Shown piece by piece: positions 41,470 through 50,411 of a DNA stretch of 64,000 nucleotides. Location of the stretch: positions 37,189 through 101,188 of the forward strand of contig DDWL01000066.1 in the NCBI GenBank assembly GCA_002345675.1, in the 5' to 3' direction. Position 1 is the first letter of the stretch. Each line of letters starts with the position of its first letter. The notes under the pieces were generated by a model. The model saw nothing but the letters and a program-made list of their open reading frames with translations, was not told the origin of the DNA and made no database searches. Source of the stretch: Bacteroidales bacterium UBA2287 (lineage in GTDB: Bacteria; Bacteroidota; Bacteroidia; Bacteroidales; Tenuifilaceae). The position numbers and the translations under genes were made by a program.

Positions 41470-43383
41470 ATGCCTTACAGGAATTTATCACAATTTGTCG
41501 ACGAACTCGATCGTGCTGGTATGCTATTGAGAGTTAAGGATTTTGTCGATCCAGTATACGAAATTACCGAAATAACCGATAGAATGTCGAAGCAACCTGG
41601 TGGTGGCAAGGCCATTCTGTTTGAAAATAATGGAACTAATTTTCCCGTACTTACCAATGCATTTGGTTCGAACGAGAGGGTTGCATTAGCCTTAGGGATT
41701 AAAAGCCCCGACGATGCATCGGCTCAAATTTCGAATTTAGTACAAACATTAACTTTGCCCAAGGAGAATTTTTTACAGAAAATAAAAATGCTGCCAAAGT
41801 TAAGGCAAATGGCAAAGTGGTTGCCAAAATCGGTTAATGGACGAGGCGAGTGCCAAGAGGTTGTTGATATGAAGCCCAGCCTTAGTAAACTCCCAATTTT
41901 AAAGTGTTGGCCACACGATGGGGGAAGATTTATTACGCTTCCAATGGTTAATACCCTCGATCCTAAAACCAAATTGAGAAATGTAGGGATGTACCGCATG
42001 CAAGTTTTTGGTGAAAATGTAACCGGAATGCACTGGCACATGCACAAAACGGGAGCCCGACATTTTGAAGAGTATAAAAAAAATGGGGAAATGATGCCAA
42101 TTGCTGTCGCCATAGGTGGCGATCCGGCTTATACCTATGCTGCAACAGCCCCTTTACCCGATAATATAGACGAGTACATTCTTGCTGGATTTCTACGAAA
42201 AAAAAGAGTGAAACTCGTAAAGTGCATTACGGTTGACATTGAAGTGCCTTACGATGCTGATTTTATAATTGAGGGATATGTAAATCCTAAGGAGAGCTTG
42301 GTTTGGGAAGGCCCTTTTGGCGATCACACTGGCTTTTATTCATTAGCCGACTGGTTCCCAAAGTTTGAGGTAACCTGTATTACCCACCGAAGGGGAGCAA
42401 TATATCCAGCAACTATTGTTGGCGTTCCGCCAATGGAGGATGCCTACTTGGCTAAGGTGACAGAGCGCATTTTTTTAGCACCAATAAGGTTTGCATTGGT
42501 TCCCGAAATCAACGACATGAATCTTCCTGAGGAGGGTGTTGCGCACAATATTGCAATTGTGAGCATTCATAAAAGCTACCCAGGGCAAGCGTATAAGGTG
42601 GCACAAGCGCTTTGGGGTGCAGGCCAAATGATGTTTAATAAAGTTATGGTTGTTGTCAATAGCGATGTGGATGTGAAAAATCCAGTTGAAGTGCTAAAGG
42701 CTATGGCATTAAACTTCGACCCAATAAATGATGTGTTGATTAGCAAGGGACCTCTCGATATACTCGATCACTCCTCGAATACATTTGCTTTTGGAGGAAA
42801 AATTTTGCTCGATTTCACTAAAAAAACATCCAGAGAAATTGGAGAATCATATTCTTATAAAAAATTTGAATCTTCGCTTATTGATGAAATTCAAGGAGTA
42901 AATATTGATGGTGCCATTCGATTTAACTTTGAACTTGTTCGGCAGGGTTACCCATTACTTATTGTAGGTGTAAATAAAAAAGGCGGTTTTTATGCAAAGG
43001 CATGTGCTCAGTCGGTAGTTAAAAAATTAAATGGATGGATTCCCAAAATTATGCTCTTTGTTGATGCCGATGTCGATATAGCTAACTTATCGTTAGTAGC
43101 ATGGTATGCAGCAGGTAATACCGATACTCTTCGCGATTGCTCTTTTGTTACAATTGATGGGAAGAAAATTCCTTGTTTGGTAGTTGATGGTACACGAAAG
43201 TGCTACGAGTCGGATAAGTTCCCTCGGCAATGGCCAAACGTGGTGGTAAGCAGCGAAGAAACCATAGCCGCTGTTGATGAAAAGTGGAGTAAACTAGGGC
43301 TTGGAGCATTTATTCCATCGCCATCGAAAGCACTTTTAGGTATAAAAATTGGAAATGAAGCCATGGTTTCACCATTTTTGTAG
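41470..43383 (+). CDS. UbiD family decarboxylase
   Basis: A protein of 637 residues from the ATG at 41470. It belongs to the UbiD family of prenylated-FMN decarboxylases: MPYRNLSQFVDELDRAGML at the start, GMHWHMHKTGARHF, PVAVAIGGDPA-type sequence (MPIAVAIGGDPAYTYAATAP), EGYVNPKESLVWEGPFGDHTG and PPMEDAYLAKVTERIFL are all conserved. Long UbiD forms in this phylum are often annotated as menaquinone biosynthesis decarboxylase; that is likely but not shown. A ubiX gene for cofactor synthesis is not in the window. Confidence 0.9.
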   Translation: MPYRNLSQFVDELDRAGMLLRVKDFVDPVYEITEITDRMSKQPGGGKAILFENNGTNFPVLTNAFGSNERVALALGIKSPDDASAQISNLVQTLTLPKENFLQKIKMLPKLRQMAKWLPKSVNGRGECQEVVDMKPSLSKLPILKCWPHDGGRFITLPMVNTLDPKTKLRNVGMYRMQVFGENVTGMHWHMHKTGARHFEEYKKNGEMMPIAVAIGGDPAYTYAATAPLPDNIDEYILAGFLRKKRVKLVKCITVDIEVPYDADFIIEGYVNPKESLVWEGPFGDHTGFYSLADWFPKFEVTCITHRRGAIYPATIVGVPPMEDAYLAKVTERIFLAPIRFALVPEINDMNLPEEGVAHNIAIVSIHKSYPGQAYKVAQALWGAGQMMFNKVMVVVNSDVDVKNPVEVLKAMALNFDPINDVLISKGPLDILDHSSNTFAFGGKILLDFTKKTSREIGESYSYKKFESSLIDEIQGVNIDGAIRFNFELVRQGYPLLIVGVNKKGGFYAKACAQSVVKKLNGWIPKIMLFVDADVDIANLSLVAWYAAGNTDTLRDCSFVTIDGKKIPCLVVDGTRKCYESDKFPRQWPNVVVSSEETIAAVDEKWSKLGLGAFIPSPSKALLGIKIGNEAMVSPFL

Positions 43384-43418
43384 TATTGCATTGCTTTTTT
43401 TGCTAATTTGGCTAAACC

Positions 43419-46400
43419 ATGACAATTCGACTATTTCAAAAAATTGCACTGCTTATCTTGTTTGTATACAGCACTATATCGGGGCTTTATGCAACAGGTA
43501 GGGTATTGCAATTGGAGCAATTTGGAATTGACGAAGGGTTGTCGCAAACCGCAGTAAATTGTATTCTGCAAGACTCGTATGGGTTTTTATGGATAGGCAC
43601 TCAAGATGGGTTAAATAGGTACGATGGCTACGACTTTAAAGTGTTTCGAAATCAACCTCTAGACACTAATTCATTAGCAAATAGTTACGTTGTTTCGCTA
43701 TGCGAGGATAGCAATGGGAATATTTGGGCTGGAACACGCGATGGGCTTAGTTGCTATGTTAGAAACAGAGGAGTTTTTAAAAATTACTATCATGACCCTA
43801 AGGATATTTCGACCCTTAGTTCCAGCATGATTTACTACGTTTACGAGGACAAAAAGGGGGCGCTATGGGTTAAGACCCTTGAGTCGATGGATAGGTTCGA
43901 TTCGCAAACCGAAACCTTTGCTCGATATCCACATTTTACCGATTTTTTTAGCGCTTCAACGCAAAATAACGATTTTGTTATTTTCGAAGATTTCACAAAT
44001 GCTCTTTGGGTTGGGACAAAGGATGGCCTAATGAAATTTGATAGAAATTTAGGAATGTACAAGCGCTATTCACACGACCCTCTTGTCTCAACCACAATAA
44101 GCAATAATAGAATTAAGCATGTTTTTGAGGATTCGGAACAAACCCTTTGGATTGCTACTGAGTTTGGTTTAAATAGGTATAATAGGGAAGCCGATAATTT
44201 TTTACGATACGTTCATAAGCCAAACGTAGAAGGCAGTTTACCCAATTCAACAGTGAACTTTATTTTTGAAGACTCGAAAAAAACAGTGTGGATTGGAACT
44301 GAAAATGGTTTATGTACATTTAATAGAGAAACCGAAACCTTTAGCCCACTACTCTCCCTCTTTATTAACGATAGGAGGCTTTATGCTACATCGTTTTCAT
44401 CGATGTGTGAAGACATATCGCAAGTGTTATGGGTGGGAACTTTTTCGGGACTACTTAAGTGGGATTTAAAGGAGCCAAAATTTTCGCTGTTGAGCAAAAC
44501 CGTTTATGGCGAAAATATTTTTTCGAATAACATTATTGCATCGGTTTTTTCCGATAGTAATGAATGGGTTTGGGTTGGTACATGGGGCGCAGGGCTGCAT
44601 AGATATAACATGGCAACTGGCGAGAACCATAAATATTCGACCGAGAGCCCTAAGGAGATAGCTAACGATTACATTCATGTTATTACAAAAACATCCAAGG
44701 GCGAAATTTTAATTGGCTCGCGAAGTGGAATCGAAATTTGGAACCCAAAAACTAATTCCTTTTCCGATTATTTTATTGTAAAAGGTTTAATAGAGCATCG
44801 TAAACACTTTGTTGAGAATAGAATATACTCCTTAAAAGAAGATAAAAAAGGTAGGTTTTGGATTGGAACTCGCATGGGGCTTTATGTTTTAGATGGTTCG
44901 AAACTTAAGGCTTTTCATAATTCAATAAACGACGAAACGACAATTACATCAAACGAAATACAGGCAATAGCATTCGATAACGATGGTTTTGTTTGGGTAG
45001 GAACTTTTAACGGGCTAAACCGAATTAATTCGGAAAGTTTCGAAATAAAGCGGTTTTTAAAACCGCAACGATATCACAGTGCTGCCCTTGCTTCGAACGA
45101 TGTGTTGTCGCTACTGTTTTCATCCAAAGGAGAATTATGGGTTGGCACAAATGCTGGCCTTCACAAGTATAATCCAAGTAGCAATATTTTTAAGTTTTAT
45201 TCGGAACAGCAAGGATTGCCTAATAATTTAATAAATGCCATTGAGGAAGACCTGGATGGCAATATTTGGGTTAGCTCCAACTGGGGATTGGCAATGCTTA
45301 ACCACGATACAGATATTATTTCAGCGTATAGTATTGCCGATGGTTTACAAGGTAACGAGTTTAACCTTGGTGCTAGTTGTAAGTCCGATAGGGGATACCT
45401 TTTCTTTGGAGGTGTTGATGGGCTAAACGTTTTTACACCCAAGTCAATAGTTGCAAACACTAAAATCCCAAAGATTGCAATTACAAATGTTCAAGTTATT
45501 GGGTCGAAAGGAAGCGAATATATTCACGTTGAAGGCCTTGGCGAGATTGTAGTAAGTGGGAATTTTAGCATGATTAATATTGAATTTGCCGCACTCGATT
45601 ATACAAAACCCGAGCGTAATATGTATATGTACAAAATGGAAGGGCTCGAGGGCGAATGGATAAATGTAGGCAATAGACGAACTGCAAGTTTTTCGAATTT
45701 AAGCGAGGGTACCTACGTTTTTACTGTTAAAGGAACAAATAACGACAAGGTTTGGAACGAGGAAGGAGTGTCGATTAAAATAGTACGAAAGACTATTTTT
45801 TGGAAAAGCCGACTGGCTATAGGTTTATATTGGGGGCTATTCATCCTTGCGCTAGTTATATCAACAAGGATTCGAACTAAGGTTATAAGGCGTACAAATA
45901 AACTCCTTAAAGAACGCGAGATTGCAATGGCCGAGGTTGAAAACCAGAAAGAGGAATTGGTAGTGAAAAACAAAAGCATTACTGACAGTATTAACTACGC
46001 CAAAAGAATTCAGGAAGCTATTATGCCTTCGTTTAATCACTTTCAGAATATTTTGCCAAGTTCGTTTGTTTTATACATGCCCAAGGATATTGTTAGCGGC
46101 GATTTTTACTGGATTAACGAAACCAACAATAAAATTTTTGTAGCAGCAGTCGATTGTACTGGGCACGGAGTTCCTGGCGCTTTTATGTCGATAATTGGAG
46201 TTGAACTGCTACGTAATATTACAAATGTGCAGGGCATTAACGATGCTGCCGAAATTTTAAATCGCCTACACAGCGGTGTTAATGATACATTTGGTAAAGG
46301 CGTTGGCGACGAGTCGGTTATTGTAAAGGATGGAATGGATGTTTCATTTTGCGTTTTGGACAAGGAGAATAATATTATTCAGTTTGCTGGAGCCTTTACC

Positions 46401-46754
46401 AGTTTGTACTTAATACGCGACAATAAAATTATTGAGGTTAAAGGCGACAGGTACTCAGTAGGTATGGGAAACGAAAATGAGGACAACCAGTTTTCGAGCC
46501 ACTTTATTACCGTTGAGCCCGACGATATGATTTACATTTTTACCGATGGTTATGTTGACCAGTTTGGTGGACCTGAGGGTAAGAAGTTTAAGTTTCGTAG
46601 GTTTAGGCACTTGTTACTAAGCATTCATAGGCTTCCACTTGCTGAGCAACAAAAACAGCTAAAAGAAAGTATTGACGAGTGGTGCGGAAACCATGAGCAG
46701 GTTGACGATATTTTAATTATAGGCATTAAGCCCGATTTGAGTTGCTTGTTTTAA
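43419..46754 (+). CDS. Two-component regulator propeller protein with SpoIIE-type phosphatase domain
   Basis: An 1111-residue sensor. After a signal peptide come about 12-14 Reg_prop units (roughly 30-680; for example FIWVGTQDGLNRYD-like repeats such as LWIGTQDGLNRYDGYDF), a Y_Y_Y domain (about 720-790), one transmembrane helix (about 797-816), a coiled coil with KEREIAMAEVENQKEELVVK, and a PP2C/SpoIIE phosphatase (855-1108). The phosphatase metal residues are present in DIVSGDFYW, AVDCTGHGVPGAFMS, IFTDGYVDQ and VDDILIIG. It should read a periplasmic signal and dephosphorylate a cytoplasmic protein. No partner gene is adjacent. Confidence 0.92.
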   Translation: MTIRLFQKIALLILFVYSTISGLYATGRVLQLEQFGIDEGLSQTAVNCILQDSYGFLWIGTQDGLNRYDGYDFKVFRNQPLDTNSLANSYVVSLCEDSNGNIWAGTRDGLSCYVRNRGVFKNYYHDPKDISTLSSSMIYYVYEDKKGALWVKTLESMDRFDSQTETFARYPHFTDFFSASTQNNDFVIFEDFTNALWVGTKDGLMKFDRNLGMYKRYSHDPLVSTTISNNRIKHVFEDSEQTLWIATEFGLNRYNREADNFLRYVHKPNVEGSLPNSTVNFIFEDSKKTVWIGTENGLCTFNRETETFSPLLSLFINDRRLYATSFSSMCEDISQVLWVGTFSGLLKWDLKEPKFSLLSKTVYGENIFSNNIIASVFSDSNEWVWVGTWGAGLHRYNMATGENHKYSTESPKEIANDYIHVITKTSKGEILIGSRSGIEIWNPKTNSFSDYFIVKGLIEHRKHFVENRIYSLKEDKKGRFWIGTRMGLYVLDGSKLKAFHNSINDETTITSNEIQAIAFDNDGFVWVGTFNGLNRINSESFEIKRFLKPQRYHSAALASNDVLSLLFSSKGELWVGTNAGLHKYNPSSNIFKFYSEQQGLPNNLINAIEEDLDGNIWVSSNWGLAMLNHDTDIISAYSIADGLQGNEFNLGASCKSDRGYLFFGGVDGLNVFTPKSIVANTKIPKIAITNVQVIGSKGSEYIHVEGLGEIVVSGNFSMINIEFAALDYTKPERNMYMYKMEGLEGEWINVGNRRTASFSNLSEGTYVFTVKGTNNDKVWNEEGVSIKIVRKTIFWKSRLAIGLYWGLFILALVISTRIRTKVIRRTNKLLKEREIAMAEVENQKEELVVKNKSITDSINYAKRIQEAIMPSFNHFQNILPSSFVLYMPKDIVSGDFYWINETNNKIFVAAVDCTGHGVPGAFMSIIGVELLRNITNVQGINDAAEILNRLHSGVNDTFGKGVGDESVIVKDGMDVSFCVLDKENNIIQFAGAFTSLYLIRDNKIIEVKGDRYSVGMGNENEDNQFSSHFITVEPDDMIYIFTDGYVDQFGGPEGKKFKFRRFRHLLLSIHRLPLAEQQKQLKESIDEWCGNHEQVDDILIIGIKPDLSCLF

Positions 46755-46805
46755 ATTACAATGCTAAAAACCATTGAGATAAACTGTTATTTATATTGTT
46801 TTAAT

Positions 46806-46837
46806 TCACCATTTGCCTAGCAGTTGGTGATTTTTTT
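46806..46837 (+). terminator. Probable terminator after the sensor phosphatase gene
   Basis: TCACCA (46806-46811) pairs with TGGTGA (46825-46830) over a 13-base loop, and seven T residues follow (46831-46837). The stem is short, so strength is uncertain. Confidence 0.55.
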
Positions 46838-46883
46838 CTTTTAAAAAGCAGCTTCACAAAAATTTATAAATGAGATTATAACT

Positions 46884-48299
46884 ATGAGTAAAAGCATTCC
46901 CTCCTTTAACGATTTTTTTCAAGTAATAGAGAACTACGTTTCAAGTCCCAAACAAAATAGGGGAGATGTAGTAAAATATTATAGTCCGTCTGAAATAAGC
47001 CAGCAAATTAATCTTCAAATTTCAGAAAATGGCGAAGATTTAGCGAGTCTTGTCGAATATGCTAAAAAATACCTTGAACTTAGCGTTAATACAGGCAGTA
47101 AACAGTTTTTGAATCAGCTATTTTCGGGTTTTAATTTCCCTGCATTTTTTGGCGAAATGGTAGCCGCTTCATCTAATACCACAATGGCCACATTCGAAGC
47201 GGCGCCTGTTGCAACTGAAATTGAGCGCGAGCTCATTAGGCTAATGAACACTTATACAGGTTACGAAAATGGCGATGGAATTTTTCTTACAGGGGGAAGC
47301 AATTCTAACTTAATTGCAATGTTTAGCGCCCGTAATCGAATTTTTCCCGAAGGGCGAATCTCTGGTGTTGATGGGAATTTAAAACTTAAGGCATTTGTAA
47401 ACGAGCAAGCACATTACTCATTCGATACTGCCGCCAACTTGCTTGGAATTGGAACCGAAAATGTGGTAAAAGTAAAAGCCGACAGCCAAGGCCGAATGAT
47501 TCCATCAGAACTCGAAAGAGCATTAGAAGCAAGCATTAACAAGGGAGAAACACCTTTTTTTGTTGCTGCAACCTGCGGTACAACAATGCTTGGGGCATTC
47601 GATCCAATTAACAAAATGGTTTCCATTTGCCAAAAGTACAACGTTTGGTTTCATGTAGATGGTGCTTTTGGTGGGTCGCTAATTCTTAGCCCGAAATACA
47701 GGCACTTTTTTATGGGGCTCGAGCATGCCGATTCCTTTACATGGGATGCGCATAAAGTAATGAATATTCCACTAATTTGCTCAGTAATACTTGTAAAGCA
47801 AGCAGGAACGCTTCATCACAATATTGTTGGAGCCAACACCGATTATTTATATCACAGTAATAGTGTCGAAGAGGATTTAGGCGAAAAGTCTATTCAGTGT
47901 GGCCGCCGTGCCGATGCAGTTAAACTTTGGTTTTCGTGGAAGTGCTATGGCAAGGAAGGGTATGCTAAACGAGTTGAGAATTTAATGGCAATGGCAACCC
48001 ATGCCGAAGAGATAGTTAAGCAAACGCCAAAACTCGAACTTCTTGTTCCAAGGCAATCGCTCAACATTTGTTTTAGGTATGTGCCCAAGGTCAATGTCGA
48101 TTTAAATAAATTCAACCTTACTATTCGCGAAAACCTTCGAAAAAGCGGGGAAAGCATTGTAAACTATGGGTATATTGGTGAAACGCTTGCAATAAGGTTG
48201 GTAGTTTCAAATGGCGACATGCAGAAAGAAGACGTAGAGCAATTCTTTCAAAATTTCATGAGTATTGCTAACCAGGTTGAGAGCAACATAAATGAATAG
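46884..48299 (+). CDS. Group II PLP-dependent amino acid decarboxylase
   Basis: A 471-residue fold-type I decarboxylase of the glutamate/aromatic/diaminobutyrate group. GIFLTGGSNSNLIAMFSAR, the His of NEQAHYSFDTAA stacking on PLP, ATCGTTMLGAFDPI, FHVDGAFGGSLIL and the Schiff-base lysine K291 in WDAHKVMNIPLICS are all present. It should convert an amino acid to the amine; the substrate is not readable. It overlaps the next gene by 8 bases, a sign of coupled translation. It is a candidate partner of the papain-like protein downstream. Confidence 0.9.
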   Translation: MSKSIPSFNDFFQVIENYVSSPKQNRGDVVKYYSPSEISQQINLQISENGEDLASLVEYAKKYLELSVNTGSKQFLNQLFSGFNFPAFFGEMVAASSNTTMATFEAAPVATEIERELIRLMNTYTGYENGDGIFLTGGSNSNLIAMFSARNRIFPEGRISGVDGNLKLKAFVNEQAHYSFDTAANLLGIGTENVVKVKADSQGRMIPSELERALEASINKGETPFFVAATCGTTMLGAFDPINKMVSICQKYNVWFHVDGAFGGSLILSPKYRHFFMGLEHADSFTWDAHKVMNIPLICSVILVKQAGTLHHNIVGANTDYLYHSNSVEEDLGEKSIQCGRRADAVKLWFSWKCYGKEGYAKRVENLMAMATHAEEIVKQTPKLELLVPRQSLNICFRYVPKVNVDLNKFNLTIRENLRKSGESIVNYGYIGETLAIRLVVSNGDMQKEDVEQFFQNFMSIANQVESNINE

Positions 48300-49266
48300 G
48301 TTCACACTAAAACACACTGGAATCGCAGTTGCACTGGCCTGGCCCGACACTTTTTGTAAGCAACCAAATTCTTGGTACGACGGGATAATGAGGTTTTTGG
48401 GAATTAATAAGGATTACTACTATCAAGCTGGTCATGCTGCAGTGCTGCTAATCGAAAAGACATCGGGTAAGTGTTTGTACTTCGATTTTGGGCGCTATCA
48501 TTCACCATTTAACTATGGCCGAATTCGTAGCGCCGAAACTGACCACGAACTCGAGGTAAAAGCAATCCCAACTTTTTCTGAAGACCTAAACTACATAAAT
48601 AATATTAGTGAAATTCTTGTTGAATTACAGTCTAATAAGTCGTGTCATGGCGATGGCACGCTTTACTCTTCTCAGTTTCAAATCGATTTTAATAGTTCAT
48701 TAAGCAAAACTAAAGAGTTGCAGAGCAAAGAGTTTTTACCCTATGGCCCATTTGTAAAAGGGGGCTCAAATTGCTCTCGATTTGTAAGTGCAGTTATTAA
48801 GGCAGGAAAACCAAAAATAAAGCAGCTATTCCCGTTAATGTTTTTAATTCCATTTACCCCTACGCCGTTAACTAATGTTCGAGCTGGCAAAAAACGATTG
48901 TCGGTTTATAAACTTACTGAAACTGCCCAAAACACAAGTGTTATACGTCCTAATTATAGGGAATGGGCAACCGATTTAAAATGGCTAAATGAAACTGCAC
49001 CAATGCCTAAAAGGCACTCTAATGTTCACAGTAGTGCGCAATGGCTAAGTGGCGAAGGGTATGGATCGTGGTACGAAGTAATAGTTGATAGTAATTCTAT
49101 TCAACTTACTGAATTCAGTCCGTTTGGGAATGTTGAAAGTAAGTCGCATTTTAGTTTAAATGGCAGTAATTTTAATAGTCGAGAACCCTTTAGTGTAACC
49201 TATCCAAGCAATTGCAAAGTTTTAAGCATTAAACAAAATCAAAATTATTTTAAATTTTATTCTTAG
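48292..49266 (+). CDS. Conserved protein, probable circularly permuted NlpC/P60-like (papain-like) fold
   Basis: A 324-residue protein with no signal peptide. I recognise no named enzyme, though it recalls a Bacteroidota family of unknown function (possibly the one called DUF6695). Two segments look catalytic: AGHAAVLLIE with H48 and GGSNCSRFVSAVI with C161, in His-then-Cys order, as in permuted papain-like proteins such as YiiX and LRAT. An FDFGRYHSP strand lies between them (D65, H70). It overlaps the decarboxylase gene by 8 bases. It may be an amidase or acyltransferase, but this is inferred from motif order only. Confidence 0.6.
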   Translation: MNRFTLKHTGIAVALAWPDTFCKQPNSWYDGIMRFLGINKDYYYQAGHAAVLLIEKTSGKCLYFDFGRYHSPFNYGRIRSAETDHELEVKAIPTFSEDLNYINNISEILVELQSNKSCHGDGTLYSSQFQIDFNSSLSKTKELQSKEFLPYGPFVKGGSNCSRFVSAVIKAGKPKIKQLFPLMFLIPFTPTPLTNVRAGKKRLSVYKLTETAQNTSVIRPNYREWATDLKWLNETAPMPKRHSNVHSSAQWLSGEGYGSWYEVIVDSNSIQLTEFSPFGNVESKSHFSLNGSNFNSREPFSVTYPSNCKVLSIKQNQNYFKFYS

Positions 49267-49551
49267 TCCTTTTCGATCAAATTTAACTTGTTGCGGCAAT
49301 TTGTAAATGAGCAATTTAAATAGTTGTTTAAATAATGTTTTACTAAGTTTTGCTGATGTTAATTGGACTTTAGCATTGTTTTTTTGCTGCACAGTTTTTC
49401 AAAATATTATTTAAATCAATTTATTTTTCCATCTTTGCCCAAAATTTAAAGATGGCTTTTCCAGGCATCTTCAATCGTTTTATACTAAAATGTATTTCGT
49501 TTTTGATATTTAAAAAACACCAGATTAACCCCCTTTTATTCGAACCAAATT
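49267..49551. other. Intergenic region before the methyltransferase gene
   Basis: 285 AT-rich bases. CATCTTTG near 49433 is one base off a -7 box. A 35-codon frame from 49452 runs into the methyltransferase start, but it has no features. I see no terminator hairpin and no RNA gene. Confidence 0.4.
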
Positions 49552-50319
49552 ATGATTAGAAAATTTAGAGGTCTTTTTTTTAAAGCATGGTACTGGTACA
49601 TAAGCGCAATTGATAAAAATGCAGAGGTTATTTTTATGAATTTTGGGTACTCCGACAAAAGCAAAAAAATAATAGAAAACGAAATTGACGAGAAGAATCG
49701 ATATTCAATTCAGTTATACCATCATACGGCTTCTCCAGTCGATTTATCAGGAAAGGACATACTCGAAGTAGGCTGTGGGCGAGGAGGAGGGCTATCCTAT
49801 GTTAGAAACCACCTTTTGCCCAAAACGGCTGTTGGTGTCGATTTAAATGGCAAGGCCATTCAGTTTTGTAAGCAACACTATAAGTTCGATAACATTAGTT
49901 TTCAACAGGCAAATGCTCAGGCGCTTCCATTTCCCGATAACTCCTTCGATGTTGTTTTAAATGTCGAATCTTCGCATCGCTACCCACAAGTCGACCTGTT
50001 TTTTAATGAAGTTTCGCGGGTGCTTAAGCCAGGAGGATACTTTCTTTTTACCGATTTTAGAAATTTCGATAAGATTGAAGAACTTGAGCGGCAGCTGGTA
50101 AATAGTAACCTTCGAATTGAAACTAAAACGGATATAACGGCTAATGTTGTTGAAGCACTCGAACTTGCAACGCCCCACAGGGAACAACTTATAAGAAAAA
50201 TAGCCCCAAGGTTGCTGCATGAACTGTGCAGAAATTTTGCGGCAACTATTGGTACTCCTACGTATAATAAGTTTTTAAATCGGAAGATGTTGTATGTGAG
50301 TTATGTTTTAAGAAATTAG
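49552..50319 (+). CDS. Class I SAM-dependent methyltransferase
   Basis: A 255-residue Rossmann-fold methyltransferase. The SAM motif DILEVGCGRGGGLSYVRNHL is at 69-88 (glycine motif 71-80), followed by VGVDLNGKAIQFC (acidic residue of motif II), QANAQALPFPDNSFDVVLNV and VLKPGGYFLFTDF. The N-terminal FMNFGYSDKS and a late hydrophobic part resemble methyltransferases acting on lipids or polyketide-type alcohols, such as the mycobacterial phthiotriol methyltransferase family. The substrate is unknown. It ends at a bidirectional terminator. Confidence 0.9.
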   Translation: MIRKFRGLFFKAWYWYISAIDKNAEVIFMNFGYSDKSKKIIENEIDEKNRYSIQLYHHTASPVDLSGKDILEVGCGRGGGLSYVRNHLLPKTAVGVDLNGKAIQFCKQHYKFDNISFQQANAQALPFPDNSFDVVLNVESSHRYPQVDLFFNEVSRVLKPGGYFLFTDFRNFDKIEELERQLVNSNLRIETKTDITANVVEALELATPHREQLIRKIAPRLLHELCRNFAATIGTPTYNKFLNRKMLYVSYVLRN

Positions 50320-50337
50320 TTATTCTGTAGTATTCAT

Positions 50338-50373
50338 AAAAAAATAAGCTAACCACGGTTAGCTTATTTTTTT
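50338..50373. terminator. Bidirectional intrinsic terminator
   Basis: TAAGCTAAC and GTTAGCTTA form a perfect stem around a CACG loop; seven A residues precede it and seven T residues follow, extending the stem to 16 pairs. It serves the methyltransferase gene on the plus strand and the histidine kinase gene on the minus strand. Confidence 0.92.
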
Positions 50374-50411
50374 ATGCCAAAATCTTTTTAAAAAAGTATT
50401 TGTTAAATTTC

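Noticed and set aside
49452..49559. 35-codon frame upstream of the methyltransferase
   Set aside because: It overlaps the methyltransferase start, has no recognisable motif, and nothing suggests translation.
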